Below, one piece after another: positions 48,624 through 58,300 of a stretch of 64,000 nt of DNA. The notes under the pieces were generated by a model. That model searched no databases. It saw only the letters and a program-made list of their open reading frames with translations, and had not been told where the DNA came from. Position numbers and translations under genes: made by a program. The DNA comes from Cupriavidus pauculus (GTDB lineage: Bacteria > Pseudomonadota > Gammaproteobacteria > Burkholderiales > Burkholderiaceae): the NCBI RefSeq assembly GCF_008693385.1, contig NZ_CP044065.1, forward strand, positions 806,001 through 870,000. The letters are read 5' to 3'. Within the stretch, counting starts at the first letter, position 1. Each line of letters opens with the position of its first letter.

Positions 48624-49367
48624 ATGGCCAAGCAAAAACTCCTGATCGGCTTTCATGCCGTCACTGCACGCCTTCGCCAGGACGCGAAGGGTGTTTCCGA
48701 TGTCTATATCGAAGCCTCGCGCCGTGACCGGCGCATGCAGGACTTCGTCAAACTCGCCGAAAGCCTCGGCGTGCGGCTCCATCCCGTCGATGCCGACCGC
48801 CTGCGTGGCATGGCGGGCACCGACCGTCACCAGGGCGTGGTCGCCCGCGCGGAAGAGGTATCCCTCGCGCTGAACCTCGACGAGCTGCTCGACGGTATCG
48901 AGGGCACGCCGCTGCTGCTGATTCTCGATGGCGTGACGGACCCGCATAACCTCGGCGCCTGCCTGCGCGTGGCCGATGGCGCGGGCGCGCACGCCGTGAT
49001 CGCGCCGAAGGACCGCAGCGTCGGTCTCAACGCGACCGTGGCCAAGGTGGCCAGTGGCGCTGCCGAAACCGTGCCCTATATCACCGTGACCAATCTCGCG
49101 CGCACGCTGCGCGAACTGCAGGAACGCGGCATCTGGGTGGTCGGCACCGCCGACGGCACCGACAAGTCGCTGTACGACATCGACTTCAAGGGACCGATGG
49201 CGATCGTGATGGGCGCGGAAGGCGAGGGCATGCGCCGCCTGACGCGCGAGACCTGCGACGAGCTGGTCGGCATTCCGATGGCCGGCGGTGTGGAAAGCCT
49301 CAACGTGTCCGTCGCCAGCGGCGTGTGCCTGTACGAGGCGGTGCGCCAGCGGCGCTTGCCGAAGTAA
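48624..49367 (+). CDS. rlmB: 23S rRNA (guanosine-2'-O-)-methyltransferase RlmB
   Basis: 247 aa SpoU-family enzyme. The N-terminal L30e-like substrate domain begins [20 protein letters not shown]; the SPOUT knot has [17 protein letters not shown] (motif 1, near residue 103), [12 protein letters not shown] (motif 2) and [20 protein letters not shown] (motif 3, near residue 218). It methylates G2251 in the P-loop of 23S rRNA. It follows rnr as in E. coli, but with its own TACAAT element. Confidence 0.95.
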   Translation: MAKQKLLIGFHAVTARLRQDAKGVSDVYIEASRRDRRMQDFVKLAESLGVRLHPVDADRLRGMAGTDRHQGVVARAEEVSLALNLDELLDGIEGTPLLLILDGVTDPHNLGACLRVADGAGAHAVIAPKDRSVGLNATVAKVASGAAETVPYITVTNLARTLRELQERGIWVVGTADGTDKSLYDIDFKGPMAIVMGAEGEGMRRLTRETCDELVGIPMAGGVESLNVSVASGVCLYEAVRQRRLPK

Positions 49368-49381
49368 GCGTCGAGCACGCG

Positions 49382-50110
49382 ATGGATGCCAACGCGCTGG
49401 CCGAGGCGCGCGCGCGGATCGCGCAGGCGCGCAACGTCTTCGTGCTGACCGGGGCGGGGATTTCCGCCGAGTCCGGCGTGCCGACGTTTCGCGATGCGCT
49501 GACCGGGCTCTGGGCCCGGTTCGATCCCGAGGAACTCGCTACCGAAGCCGCATACCGGCGCCAGCCGGCGCTCGTATGGCAATGGTACGAGCACCGGCGC
49601 GCGCTGGTTGCGGCGACGCATCCCAATCCGGCACACGACGCGCTGGTGTGGCTGGCCGCGCGCAAGCCGGTGACGCTGGTCACGCAGAACGTTGACGGGC
49701 TGCACCAGCGGGCCGGCAGCGAGCATGTGGTCGAGCTGCACGGCAACCTCTTCGCCAACAAGTGGCTCGACGGCTGCGGCCGGTGCGATACGGTCGAGCC
49801 CACGCCCGGCGAGCCGCCGCGCTGCGCCCTGTGCGGGGCGCTGATGCGGCCCGGCGTGGTGTGGTTCGGCGAAGATCTGCCGCGCGTGGCGCGCTATCGC
49901 GCCGAATACGCGGCCGAACACAGCGACCTGTGCCTCGTGGTGGGAACGTCGGGGATGGTTTATCCGGCGGCGGCGCTGCCGGGCGTGGCGAAGGACAACG
50001 GTGCCACGGTGATCGTCGTCAATCCGCAGCCATCGGTGCTCGATCAGACCGCGGATATCGTGCTGGCGGGCGCGGCAGGGGAGACCCTGCCGCTGCTGTG
50101 GGCGGAATAA
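49382..50110 (+). CDS. NAD-dependent protein deacylase (sirtuin)
   Basis: 242 aa. NAD-binding GAGISAESGVPTFRD (about residues 24-38), TQNVDGLHQRAGSEHVVELHG with the catalytic histidine, and a zinc ribbon formed by CGRCD and CALCG. A Tyr-x-x-Arg (YEHR, near residue 69-72) stands where the acyl-pocket pair of class III sirtuins such as CobB (Tyr-x-x-Arg) occurs, suggesting activity on succinyl or malonyl lysine as well as acetyl. The gene ends 4 bp from the convergent tal. Confidence 0.9.
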   Translation: MDANALAEARARIAQARNVFVLTGAGISAESGVPTFRDALTGLWARFDPEELATEAAYRRQPALVWQWYEHRRALVAATHPNPAHDALVWLAARKPVTLVTQNVDGLHQRAGSEHVVELHGNLFANKWLDGCGRCDTVEPTPGEPPRCALCGALMRPGVVWFGEDLPRVARYRAEYAAEHSDLCLVVGTSGMVYPAAALPGVAKDNGATVIVVNPQPSVLDQTADIVLAGAAGETLPLLWAE

Positions 50111-50114
50111 CGCG

Positions 50115-51071
50115 TTACTGGCGCGCCATTTCGCCGATCAATGCTTCGAGCTTGACCGCATCGGCCGCGAACAGGCGGATGCCCTCGGCGAGCTTTTCGG
50201 TGGCCATCGCATCTTCATTGAGTTGCCAGCGGAACGCGGCCTCGTCGGCGGCGATGCGCGCGATATTTGCCGCATGCGCGTGGCCGACCGAGAGCTTGCG
50301 CTCGACCGCCGGGCCTTCCACATTGAGCTGTTCGAGCAGGTCGGGGCTGATGGTCAGCAGGTCGCAGCCCGCGAGCGACAGGATCTGCGCGGTGCTGCGG
50401 AAGCTCGCGCCCATCACCTCGGTCTCGTGGCCGAACTTCTTGTAGTACTCGTAGATCTGGCGCACCGATCGCACGCCCGGGTCGTTGTCGCCGCCATTCG
50501 CCACGGCATCCCACTTGTCGCCGGCCTGCTTCTTGTACCAGTCGAGAATACGGCCGACGAACGGCGAGATCAGCTGGGCGCCGGCCTCCGCGCATGCCAC
50601 CGCCTGCGCGAGCGAGAACAGCAGCGTCATGTTGCAGCGGATGCCGTCGCGCTGGAGCACCTCCGCCGCGCGGATGCCTTCCCACGTCGAGGCGATCTTG
50701 ATCAGCACGCGTTCGCGCGCAATGCCGCGCTGCTCGTACAGCGTGATCAGATGGCGCGCCTTTTCCACGGTGGCGGCGGTGTCGAACGACAGCCGCGCAT
50801 CGACCTCGGTGGACACGCGGCCCGGCACGATCGCGAGGATCTCGAGCCCGAACGCGATCAGCAACTGGTCCATGACGGCGTCCTTGCCCGAGCCGCCGTG
50901 ATCGCGCACCGCGGCTTCGAGCAGCGGGCGGTACTCGGGCTTCTGCACGGCCTTCAGGATCAGCGACGGATTCGTCGTCGCGTCCTGCGGCTTGTACTGC
51001 TTCATCAGCTGGAAGTCGCCGGTGTCGGCCACCACCGTCGTGAACTGCCTCAGTTGTTCGAGCTGGGTCAT
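50115..51071 (-). CDS. tal: Transaldolase
   Basis: 318 aa, class I aldolase barrel of the E. coli TalB type. [12 protein letters not shown] near residue 31 is the substrate loop and [17 protein letters not shown] near residue 132 carries the Schiff-base lysine. Transfers dihydroxyacetone between sedoheptulose-7-phosphate and glyceraldehyde-3-phosphate in the non-oxidative pentose phosphate path. It is divergent from rpiA, another enzyme of the same pathway; the 175-bp gap between them holds both promoters. Confidence 0.96.
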   Translation of the reverse strand: MTQLEQLRQFTTVVADTGDFQLMKQYKPQDATTNPSLILKAVQKPEYRPLLEAAVRDHGGSGKDAVMDQLLIAFGLEILAIVPGRVSTEVDARLSFDTAATVEKARHLITLYEQRGIARERVLIKIASTWEGIRAAEVLQRDGIRCNMTLLFSLAQAVACAEAGAQLISPFVGRILDWYKKQAGDKWDAVANGGDNDPGVRSVRQIYEYYKKFGHETEVMGASFRSTAQILSLAGCDLLTISPDLLEQLNVEGPAVERKLSVGHAHAANIARIAADEAAFRWQLNEDAMATEKLAEGIRLFAADAVKLEALIGEMARQ

Positions 51072-51208
51072 GATCGTGCGGGATGAACTGCGGGGTAACG
51101 GGCAGGAGCGCATGCGAACCGGCTCCCGGGGAACGGCTCATTGTACCGTCGCGTGACCTCCGTCCAACAGAGGGTGCCGTCCGACACGGGCAGGACTTCG
51201 CGATCCGC

Positions 51209-51214
51209 TACACT
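51209..51214 (+). promoter_or_regulatory. Predicted -10 element for rpiA
   Basis: TACACT in gctacactacgcg, giving a leader of about 25 nt before the ATG at 51247. No clear -35. Confidence 0.35.
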
Positions 51215-51246
51215 ACGCGTTTTCCCTCAAGCAACCGGCAGTTGTC

Positions 51247-51933
51247 ATGACTCAGGACGAACTCAAGGCGCTGGTGGCCCAGGCCGCCGCGGATTATGTG
51301 AAGCAGGAAGTGCCCGTCGGCGCGGTACTCGGCGTCGGCACCGGTTCCACCGCGAATCTCTTCATCGACGCCGTGGCCGGGTTCAAGGAGCGTTTCTCGG
51401 GTGCCGTCTCGAGCTCCGAGGCGTCCACGCGCCGCCTGCAACAGCATGGCTTCGAGGTGCTGGACCTCAACGAGGTCGACGAGATTCCCGTCTACGTCGA
51501 CGGCGCCGACGAGATCGACGCGTCGGGCGCGATGATCAAGGGCGGTGGCGGCGCGCTCACGCGCGAGAAGATCGTGGCCTCGGTGGCCGCGCGATTCGTG
51601 TGCATCGCCGATGGCAGCAAGCTCGTCGAGACGATGGGCACGTTCCCGCTGCCCGTCGAAGTGGTGCCGATGGCACGCGCGGCCGTGGCCCGCAAGCTGG
51701 CGGCGCTGGGCGGCCAGCCGCGTCTGCGCATGACCAAGGAAGGCGGCATCTACAAGACCGACAACGGCAACGTGATTCTCGACGTGTCGGGCCTGAAGAT
51801 CACGCAGCCCAAGGCGCTGGAAGAGCAGATCAACCAGTTGCCCGGCGTGGTCACGGTCGGCCTGTTCGCGCTCCGCGGCGCCGATGTGCTGCTGCTCGGC
51901 ACCGCGGACGGCGTGCGCCGCACCGATTACTGA
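51247..51933 (+). CDS. rpiA: Ribose-5-phosphate isomerase A
   Basis: 228 aa. Phosphate-binding [15 protein letters not shown] near residue 30, [20 protein letters not shown] near residue 82 with the catalytic acid, and IADGSKLV further on define RpiA. Interconverts ribose-5-phosphate and ribulose-5-phosphate. It is divergent from transaldolase. The gene ends 37 bp from the convergent unknown exported-protein gene, without a visible terminator. Confidence 0.97.
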   Translation: MTQDELKALVAQAAADYVKQEVPVGAVLGVGTGSTANLFIDAVAGFKERFSGAVSSSEASTRRLQQHGFEVLDLNEVDEIPVYVDGADEIDASGAMIKGGGGALTREKIVASVAARFVCIADGSKLVETMGTFPLPVEVVPMARAAVARKLAALGGQPRLRMTKEGGIYKTDNGNVILDVSGLKITQPKALEEQINQLPGVVTVGLFALRGADVLLLGTADGVRRTDY

Positions 51934-51970
51934 TCGCAACGTCCGGGTCGGCGCCGCAATCAGCGCGGGT

Positions 51971-53263
51971 TCAGCGCTGAATCTGCGTTCTCGCGGCGGC
52001 CCGGCCTGAAGATCCTTTCGTTTTCCGATCGGCCGAGCGTTTCGTGGCGCGCGACGCCCCGGCGCGCTGGCGATGGCATACGCCCATCTGGTCGGCGAAC
52101 GACGCCGGCGCCGTCGAGCGTAGCTGATACGCCATCGTGTCGGCCGCCAGCGGCAGGAACACCTGGTCCCGCTGCGGCGTCCACCGCACCCATTGCAGTC
52201 CGTTCGCCTCGGCTGGCGCAGCGCCGCCCGGGAGACCCTGCGCGCTATCGGGCAACGTCCGCACGGGCCGGTTGAGATGCCGGTTGCGGACCGATGGTCC
52301 CGTCATATCCAGCGTCTCCGTATGCAGCGTGCCGCGATGGACCTGGCCACCGGTTTGCGGATCGAGCCGCATGTTCGGATGCTGGCACCGCCACCGGCCG
52401 TCCGGCAGCGCGGCGGGCACATGCTCCGCCGATCGCATGACGACGATGCCCGAGGCGCCATCCGTTGCCGGGAGCGTTGCGCCGTCAGGGCGACCGACAT
52501 CCCCCATATAGAGCGCGAGGTCGCCGGGTTTGCCCGACACATGGAGCCGGCCCGCGGGCCTGCCGTCGGCGATGACCGTGAAGACGCCCGGCCAGCGGGT
52601 CTGGTCCGCGGGCTCCAGCTTTCGCGCGGGTTGGCTCGCCCCTGCCGCAGCCGCGAGGCAGTCCTTGCCCTGGCATTCCCAGATGGCGCCCGACCGCTCG
52701 ATGCGGAGCTGGCCCGCGTCGAGGCCGCCCGGCGATGTCCGGACCGGCGCCGCCCCTTCGCGATGCCGCACGTAGTAGTAGACCCCGGCAATGGAAGCCA
52801 CGGCGGGCAGTTCGGTGGCGGCCGATGCGTGCAGCACGCCCGCCAGTCGCGTCCCGCGCGATGTCGCCGTGCCGGCAGCGTCGGCATTGGGCAGGCCGGA
52901 GAGTCCGCCGCTGAGCTTGTCCGCGTCACGCGTAAAGCGGAAGGTGACGCCGCGCAGGCGCGCGGTCATGGTCTCTGGCGGCGGCGCGTCGTTGTCGGCC
53001 ACGAACTGCCGGGCCGTGTATTCGCCGTGCCGGACCGTATAGCTGCCGACGATCGCGCCCCGCAGCCCGGAAGGGGCGTCTTCGAAGCGCACATGGACCT
53101 TGCCGGCGCTCGGGGCGTCCACGGTGACCACGGCGGTGCCGCCGAACGACAGCGGACCGCGATAGGTGACGGGCTTTGTTTCGGCGGCGCCCTGCGCCAG
53201 GGCAGTGCCTGCGGTGGCCACGGCCGACAGCATTCCCGCAGCGAGTTTCGAGGCTAGCGTCAC
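51971..53263 (-). CDS. Exported protein of unknown function
   Basis: I do not recognise a family. 430 aa with a signal peptide (residues 1-24, cleaved after ALA or ALAQ). Residues 30-110 are beta-rich. There are four cysteines (197, 202, 293, 396), and two stretches share a Trp-x-Cys-Gln pattern (IWECQGKDCL near 195 and RWRCQHPNM near 291), suggesting a repeated module, perhaps disulfide-linked. The last 35 residues are basic (Arg/Lys/Ser/Ala) with no structure apparent. No membrane segment beyond the signal, so a soluble periplasmic or secreted protein is likely. It is flanked by rpiA (convergent) and a YggX-type gene, with which it shares no obvious operon. Confidence 0.75.
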   Translation of the reverse strand: MTLASKLAAGMLSAVATAGTALAQGAAETKPVTYRGPLSFGGTAVVTVDAPSAGKVHVRFEDAPSGLRGAIVGSYTVRHGEYTARQFVADNDAPPPETMTARLRGVTFRFTRDADKLSGGLSGLPNADAAGTATSRGTRLAGVLHASAATELPAVASIAGVYYYVRHREGAAPVRTSPGGLDAGQLRIERSGAIWECQGKDCLAAAAGASQPARKLEPADQTRWPGVFTVIADGRPAGRLHVSGKPGDLALYMGDVGRPDGATLPATDGASGIVVMRSAEHVPAALPDGRWRCQHPNMRLDPQTGGQVHRGTLHTETLDMTGPSVRNRHLNRPVRTLPDSAQGLPGGAAPAEANGLQWVRWTPQRDQVFLPLAADTMAYQLRSTAPASFADQMGVCHRQRAGASRATKRSADRKTKGSSGRAAARTQIQR

Positions 53264-53431
53264 GTTCGCACTCCTTCATGTGTGGAAAGGAGCGCCAGCG
53301 TAGCGAGCGTCAGAGGTTTCTGACCTTGATGTTTCTCAAGAAGCGTAAAGGTCCGGCGTGCCGTCGGAGCGCTTTCGGAAAAGGATGACTTCCGCGTAGG
53401 CGGGACATCGCGTTGCGGCCAGAAAATGGCC

Positions 53432-53458
53432 AAAAAAAGAGGTGTCCGAAGACACCTC
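53432..53458 (-). terminator. Intrinsic terminator after the YggX-type gene
   Basis: Minus strand: GAGGTGTC, loop TTCG, GACACCTC, then seven T (plus 53432-53438). A strong canonical terminator 24 bp past the stop of the gene at 53482. Confidence 0.93.
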
Positions 53459-53481
53459 TCGTCAGGCGGTGCGCCAGCGGC

Positions 53482-53757
53482 TTATGCCGACGGCGGCGGC
53501 ACGTAGCCGACGGCCTGATCGGCGCCGTCGCCGAAGAAATACTTTTCGGTCTGCTTGAGCAGGTATTGGCGCGCGCGCACGTCCGCCATGTTCAGGCGGT
53601 TTTCGTTGATCAGCATCGTTTGATGCTTGAGCCAGCCGGCCCAGGCTTCCTTCGAGACACCTTGCCAGATCTTCTTGCCGAGTTCGCCCGGCAGCGGCGG
53701 GAAGTCGAGGCCTTCGGCTTCCTTGTTCAGCTTGATGCAATGGACCATGCGGGCCAT
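53482..53757 (-). CDS. YggX-type Fe(II)-trafficking/oxidative damage protection protein
   Basis: 91 aa, identical in length to E. coli YggX and matching it in pattern: [50 protein letters not shown]. The single conserved cysteine (residue 6) is retained. The family protects iron-sulfur clusters and may handle labile iron. A TACAAT element (53788-53793) and a GGAG site lie upstream. It follows argA on the same strand, 74 bp downstream. Confidence 0.95.
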   Translation of the reverse strand: MARMVHCIKLNKEAEGLDFPPLPGELGKKIWQGVSKEAWAGWLKHQTMLINENRLNMADVRARQYLLKQTEKYFFGDGADQAVGYVPPPSA

Positions 53758-53787
53758 AAGGGACTCCAGTTTTTTTCGTGTGGCGGT

Positions 53788-53793
53788 ATTGTA
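53788..53793 (-). promoter_or_regulatory. Predicted -10 element for the YggX-type gene
   Basis: On the minus strand GGCTACAATACCGCC contains TACAAT, giving a short leader of about 25 nt with a GGAG site before the ATG at 53757. Confidence 0.45.
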
Positions 53794-53831
53794 GCCAAGG
53801 CGGGCGAAGACCGGTCTTGCCCCTGCGCGCC

Positions 53832-55283
53832 TTACAGTTTCTTCATCAGCACCATCGACTTGCGCTGCCAGTTGTACAGCTTGCGCTTGTCCTCGGGCAG
53901 GTCGTCCACGGTGGCATGGACGAAGCCACGCTTGAGGAACCAGTGTTCGGTACGCGTGGTGAGCACGAACAGGCGCTCGAGACCCAGCGCGCGGGCGCGG
54001 CGCTCGATGCGCTTGAGCAGGCGCTCGCCGTCGCCGGTGCCCTGGGCTTCGGAGGACACGGTCAGGCATGCCATCTCGCCCATGTTCTCGCGCGGGAATT
54101 CGTACAGCGCCGCGCAGCCGAACAGCACGCCATCGTGCTCGATGACCGAGAAGTTGCCGATATCGCGTTCGATCAGGTGGCGGCCGCGCGGTACCAGCGT
54201 GCCGTCCGCTTCCAGCGGCGCGATCAGTTGCAGGATGCCGCCGACGTCGTCGAGCGTCGCTTCGCGCAGGCTCTCGAGGTCGGAGTCGGAGATCATCGTG
54301 CCCACGCCGTCGTGCAGGAACAGTTCCAGCAGCACCGAGCCGTCCTGCGCGAACGGGATCAGGTGCGCGCGGGGCACGCCGCCCTTGAGCGCCTTGACCA
54401 GATGCTGGAGGTAATAGGCGACGTCGGGCGGCAGATGGTTGTTCTGGAGCCGTTCGACGGCCGTGCGCAGCGACATCTCGGGCATCAGCTTGCCGACGGG
54501 GTCGGGCACGCCGGGCACCTCGGTGATGAAGATCAGCTTGTCGGCGCGGAGCGCGCTTGCGGTGGCGCTGGCCACGTCTTCCATCGAGAGGTTGAACGCC
54601 TGGCCGGTGGGGGAGAAGCCCAGCGGGGAGAGCAGGACGACCTTGCCGTGGGACAGCGACATGCGCATCGATTCGCCGTCTACCTTGCGGACGAGGCCCG
54701 TGTGCTGGTAGTCGACGCCGTTGACGATGCCGACGGGGCGCGCGGTGATGAAGTTGCCGGAGATCACCGAGAGTTGGGCACCGGCCATCGGCGTGTTCGG
54801 CAGGCCCTGGCTGAAGGCGGCTTCGATGTCGAGCCGCAGTTCGCCGGCGGCTTCCTTCGCGCATTCGAGCGCGGCGTTGTCGGTAATGCGCACGCCATCG
54901 GCGTAGCGCGACTCTACGTGGCGCAGCGCGAGTTGCTCCTCGACCTGGGGGCGAGAGCCGAACACGAGCACGATCTGCATGCCCATGGCGTGGAGCAGGG
55001 CTACATCGTTGACGAGCGCGGTCAGCACGCCGGCCTTGACCAGTTCGCCGCTGAAGGCGATGACGAAGGTCTTGCCGCGGAACGAGTGGATGTAGGGCGC
55101 TACGGCGCGGAGCCAGTCGACGAATTGCTGGCGGTCGGGGCCGGAGGCGTCGGTATCGGCGCTGGCGGCCGATGACGGGATCGGCGTCGCGGGCGCGCTC
55201 ACGGGCAATACGGGGGACAGCGCGGCGGGGGGCTCTGCGGGGGGCTCCGCTGCGTCGGGGGATGTGTCGGTTCGTGCGTTCAT
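53832..55283 (-). CDS. argA: Amino-acid N-acetyltransferase (N-acetylglutamate synthase)
   Basis: 483 aa, longer than E. coli ArgA (443) because of a Pro/Ala/Ser/Asp N-terminal segment of about 45 residues before [20 protein letters not shown]. The amino-acid kinase-like domain contains [15 protein letters not shown] and [16 protein letters not shown] (arginine regulation); the GNAT domain at the C-terminus has [20 protein letters not shown] and WFLKRGF. It starts arginine synthesis by acetylating glutamate. The ATG at 55283 is 23 bp from the divergent hrpA ATG, and a symmetric ATTATAAT element lies in that gap. Confidence 0.95.
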   Translation of the reverse strand: MNARTDTSPDAAEPPAEPPAALSPVLPVSAPATPIPSSAASADTDASGPDRQQFVDWLRAVAPYIHSFRGKTFVIAFSGELVKAGVLTALVNDVALLHAMGMQIVLVFGSRPQVEEQLALRHVESRYADGVRITDNAALECAKEAAGELRLDIEAAFSQGLPNTPMAGAQLSVISGNFITARPVGIVNGVDYQHTGLVRKVDGESMRMSLSHGKVVLLSPLGFSPTGQAFNLSMEDVASATASALRADKLIFITEVPGVPDPVGKLMPEMSLRTAVERLQNNHLPPDVAYYLQHLVKALKGGVPRAHLIPFAQDGSVLLELFLHDGVGTMISDSDLESLREATLDDVGGILQLIAPLEADGTLVPRGRHLIERDIGNFSVIEHDGVLFGCAALYEFPRENMGEMACLTVSSEAQGTGDGERLLKRIERRARALGLERLFVLTTRTEHWFLKRGFVHATVDDLPEDKRKLYNWQRKSMVLMKKL

Positions 55284-55290
55284 GCGGCGG

Positions 55291-55298
55291 ATTATAAT
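55291..55298. promoter_or_regulatory. Symmetric -10 element shared by argA and hrpA
   Basis: GATTATAATC is palindromic. On plus, TATAAT (55293-55298) is 8 nt before the hrpA ATG at 55307; on minus, TATAAT (55296-55291) is 7 nt before the argA ATG at 55283. Both starts would be leaderless or nearly so. The 23-bp gap has room for nothing else. Confidence 0.6.
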
Positions 55299-55306
55299 CC
55301 CCGCCA

Positions 55307-58300
55307 ATGTCAGCACAACGTCCTGCCCAGCCTCCCGGCAAGCCATCGCAGCCCGGCGGCAAGCCTACTCCTCGAACGACCCGCGAATCGGTGCCCGCGC
55401 CGGGGCAAGGGAACGCGCCTCGCAATGCGCCCGAACGGCCGCCGGGGCCGTCCCGCCCGGCACAATCGCCGCCCGCCGCAGGCGCACCGCGCCCGTCCCA
55501 CGACGGCGAACCCACGCGCGATGGGCAATCCGCCCGCGACGCCCGCCCGCCACGCGAAGGCCAGTCCGCGCGCGATGGGCAGTCCGCCCGCGACGCTCGC
55601 CCGCCACGCGAAGGCCAGCCCACACCCGATGGGCAGTCCGCCCACGACGGTCGTCCGCCACGAGAAGGCCAGCCTGCGCGCGATGGGCAGTCCGCCCGCG
55701 ACGGTCGTCCGGCCCGAGAGGGGCAGCCCGCACGTCAGGCGCAGTCGGCTCGCGAGGGGCAGTCGGCCGATGGCGGCCGTTCGGCACGAGAGGGGCAGGC
55801 CGCGCGTGAGGCCCAGTCGGCCCGCGACGGTCGTCCGGCGCGAGACGGGCAGCCCGTGCGCGAGGGGCAGTCCGCCGATGGCGGTCGTCCGGCGCGAGAC
55901 GGGCAGCCCGTGCGCGAGGGGCAGTCGGCCGATGGCGGCCGTCCGGCGCGAGAGGGGCAGGCCGCGCTAGAGGCGCAGTCCACCGACGGCGGTCGTCCGG
56001 CGCGGGACGGGCAGCCCGTGCGCGATGGGCGGTCGGCCGACGGCGGTCGTCCGGCGCGAGGCGGGCAGTTGGGGCGTGAGGCGCAGCCGGGGCGCGAGGC
56101 GCAGTCGGGGCGTGAGCCGTCGGCCGGGCGCGACGGTCGGCCCCCGCGGCCGCCGCGGATGGCGAACCCATTGCCGCCCATCACATTCCCGGAAGCGCTA
56201 CCGGTTTCGGCGCGCCGCGACGAGATCGCCGCCGCGCTGCTGGCCAACCAGGTCGTGATCGTCGCCGGCGAGACCGGCTCGGGCAAGACCACACAGTTGC
56301 CCAAGATCTGCCTGTCGATCGGCCGCGGCCCCGTGCGCGCCGGCGACCCCCCGGGCAAGACCGGCGGCCTCATCGGCCACACCCAGCCCCGCCGGATCGC
56401 GGCCACCTCCACCGCCAAGCGCATCGCGCAGGAACTCGGCTCGCCAGTCGGCGAGCACGTCGGCTACCAGGTGCGCTTCAACGACACGATGTCCCCCGGC
56501 GCGTCCATCAAGCTGATGACCGACGGCATCCTGCTGGCGGAGACGCAGAACGACCCGCTGCTGCGCGCATACGACACGATCATCATCGACGAGGCCCACG
56601 AACGCAGCCTCAACATCGACTTCCTGATCGGCTACCTGCGCCAGATCCTGCCGAAGCGTCCCGACCTCAAGATCATCATCACCTCGGCGACGATCGACGC
56701 GAAACGCTTCGCCGAGCATTTCGCGCACAACGGCAAGCCCGCGCCGGTCATCGAGGTCAGCGGCCGCCTGTATCCGGTGGAGGTGCGTTACCGCCCGATC
56801 CGGGAGGACGCCGCGCCCAACGGGAGCACGCCCCCGACGCCGAAATCCGCACAGGCGAAGGAGCGCGACCTCTACGACGGCATCGTCGATGCCGTCGACG
56901 AACTGTGCCGCCTGGGCCCGGGCGACGTGCTCGTATTCCTGCCCGGCGAGCGCGAGATCCGCGAAACCGCCGAGGCGCTGCGCAAGCACCACCCGCCCCA
57001 CACCGAGATCCTGCCGCTGTTTGCAAGACTGTCCGTGCAGGAGCAGGAGCGCGTGTTCAAGCCCTCGGGCGCGCGCCGCATCGTGCTGGCCACGAACGTC
57101 GCCGAGACCTCGCTCACGGTGCCCGGCATCCGCTACGTGGTGGACACGGGCCTCGCGCGCGTCAAGCGCTATTCGTACCGCAACAAGGTCGAGCAACTGC
57201 AGATCGAAGCCATCTCGCAGGCCGCGGCCAACCAGCGCGCGGGCCGCTGCGGCCGCGTGGCGGACGGCGTCTGCATCCGCCTGTACGAAGAGAGCGACTT
57301 CGCGGGCCGCCCGCGCTTCACCGATCCGGAAATCCTGCGCTCGTCGCTCGCGGCCGTCATCCTGCGCATGAAGGCGCTGCGGCTCACGGACATCGAGTCG
57401 TTCCCGTTCATCGAGCCGCCGCTGGGCCGCGCGGTGGCCGACGGCTACCAGCTGCTCCAGGAACTCGGCGCCGTCGATGACGCGAACCAGCTGACCGCCA
57501 CGGGCCGCCAGCTGGCCAAGCTGCCGCTCGACCCGCGCGTGGCGCGCATGATCCTGGCCGCGCGCGAGCAGCATTGCCTGCGCGAAGTGCTGATCATCGC
57601 GAGCGCGCTGTCCGTGCAGGACCCGCGCGACCGTCCGCAGGAGGCGCAGGAAGCCGCCGATCAGGCCCACCGCAAGTTCTTCGACGACCGGTCCGACCTC
57701 CCTTCGGAATTCCTCGGCTGGGTCAAGCTGTGGAAGTGGTTCGAGGACGCCGTCGCGCACAAGAAGAGCAACAAGCAGTTGCAGGACCAGTGCCGCGCCA
57801 ACTTCCTTTCGCATCTGCGGCTGCGCGAATGGCGCGACGTCCATTCGCAGCTGATGACGACGGTGACGGAGCAGGGCTGGCGCCTCAACGAGAGCGAGCC
57901 CACGTACGAGCAGGTGCACAAGGCGCTGCTGACGGGCCTGCTCGGCAATATCGGCTGCAAGCTGGACGAAGGCGATTCGCGCGGGCGCGAGTATCTTGGC
58001 GCGCGCGGCATCAAGTTCCACCTGTGGCCGGGCTCGCTGATCGCGAAGAAGGTCGGCCGCTGGATCATCGCGGCCGAGCTCGTCGAGACGAGCCGCCTGT
58101 TCGCGCGCACGCTCGCGCGCATCGAGCCCGAATGGCTGGAACAGGTGGGCAAGCATCTGCTGAAGGTCAGCTGGAGCGATCCGCACTGGGAGAAGAAGGC
58201 CGGCCAGGTGCTCGCGCTCGAGCGCGCCACGCTGTACGGACTCGTCGTCTACCAGCACCGGCGCATCCACTACGGGCCGATGAACCCGGCGGAAGCGCGC

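Noticed and set aside
46314..48992. Long minus-strand frame opposite rnr
   Set aside because: Rich in Arg/His/Gln; no motif. RNase R motifs on plus are clear.
55499..56146. CRISPR-like array in hrpA
   Set aside because: Units are contiguous 18-bp repeats without spacers and encode continuous protein.
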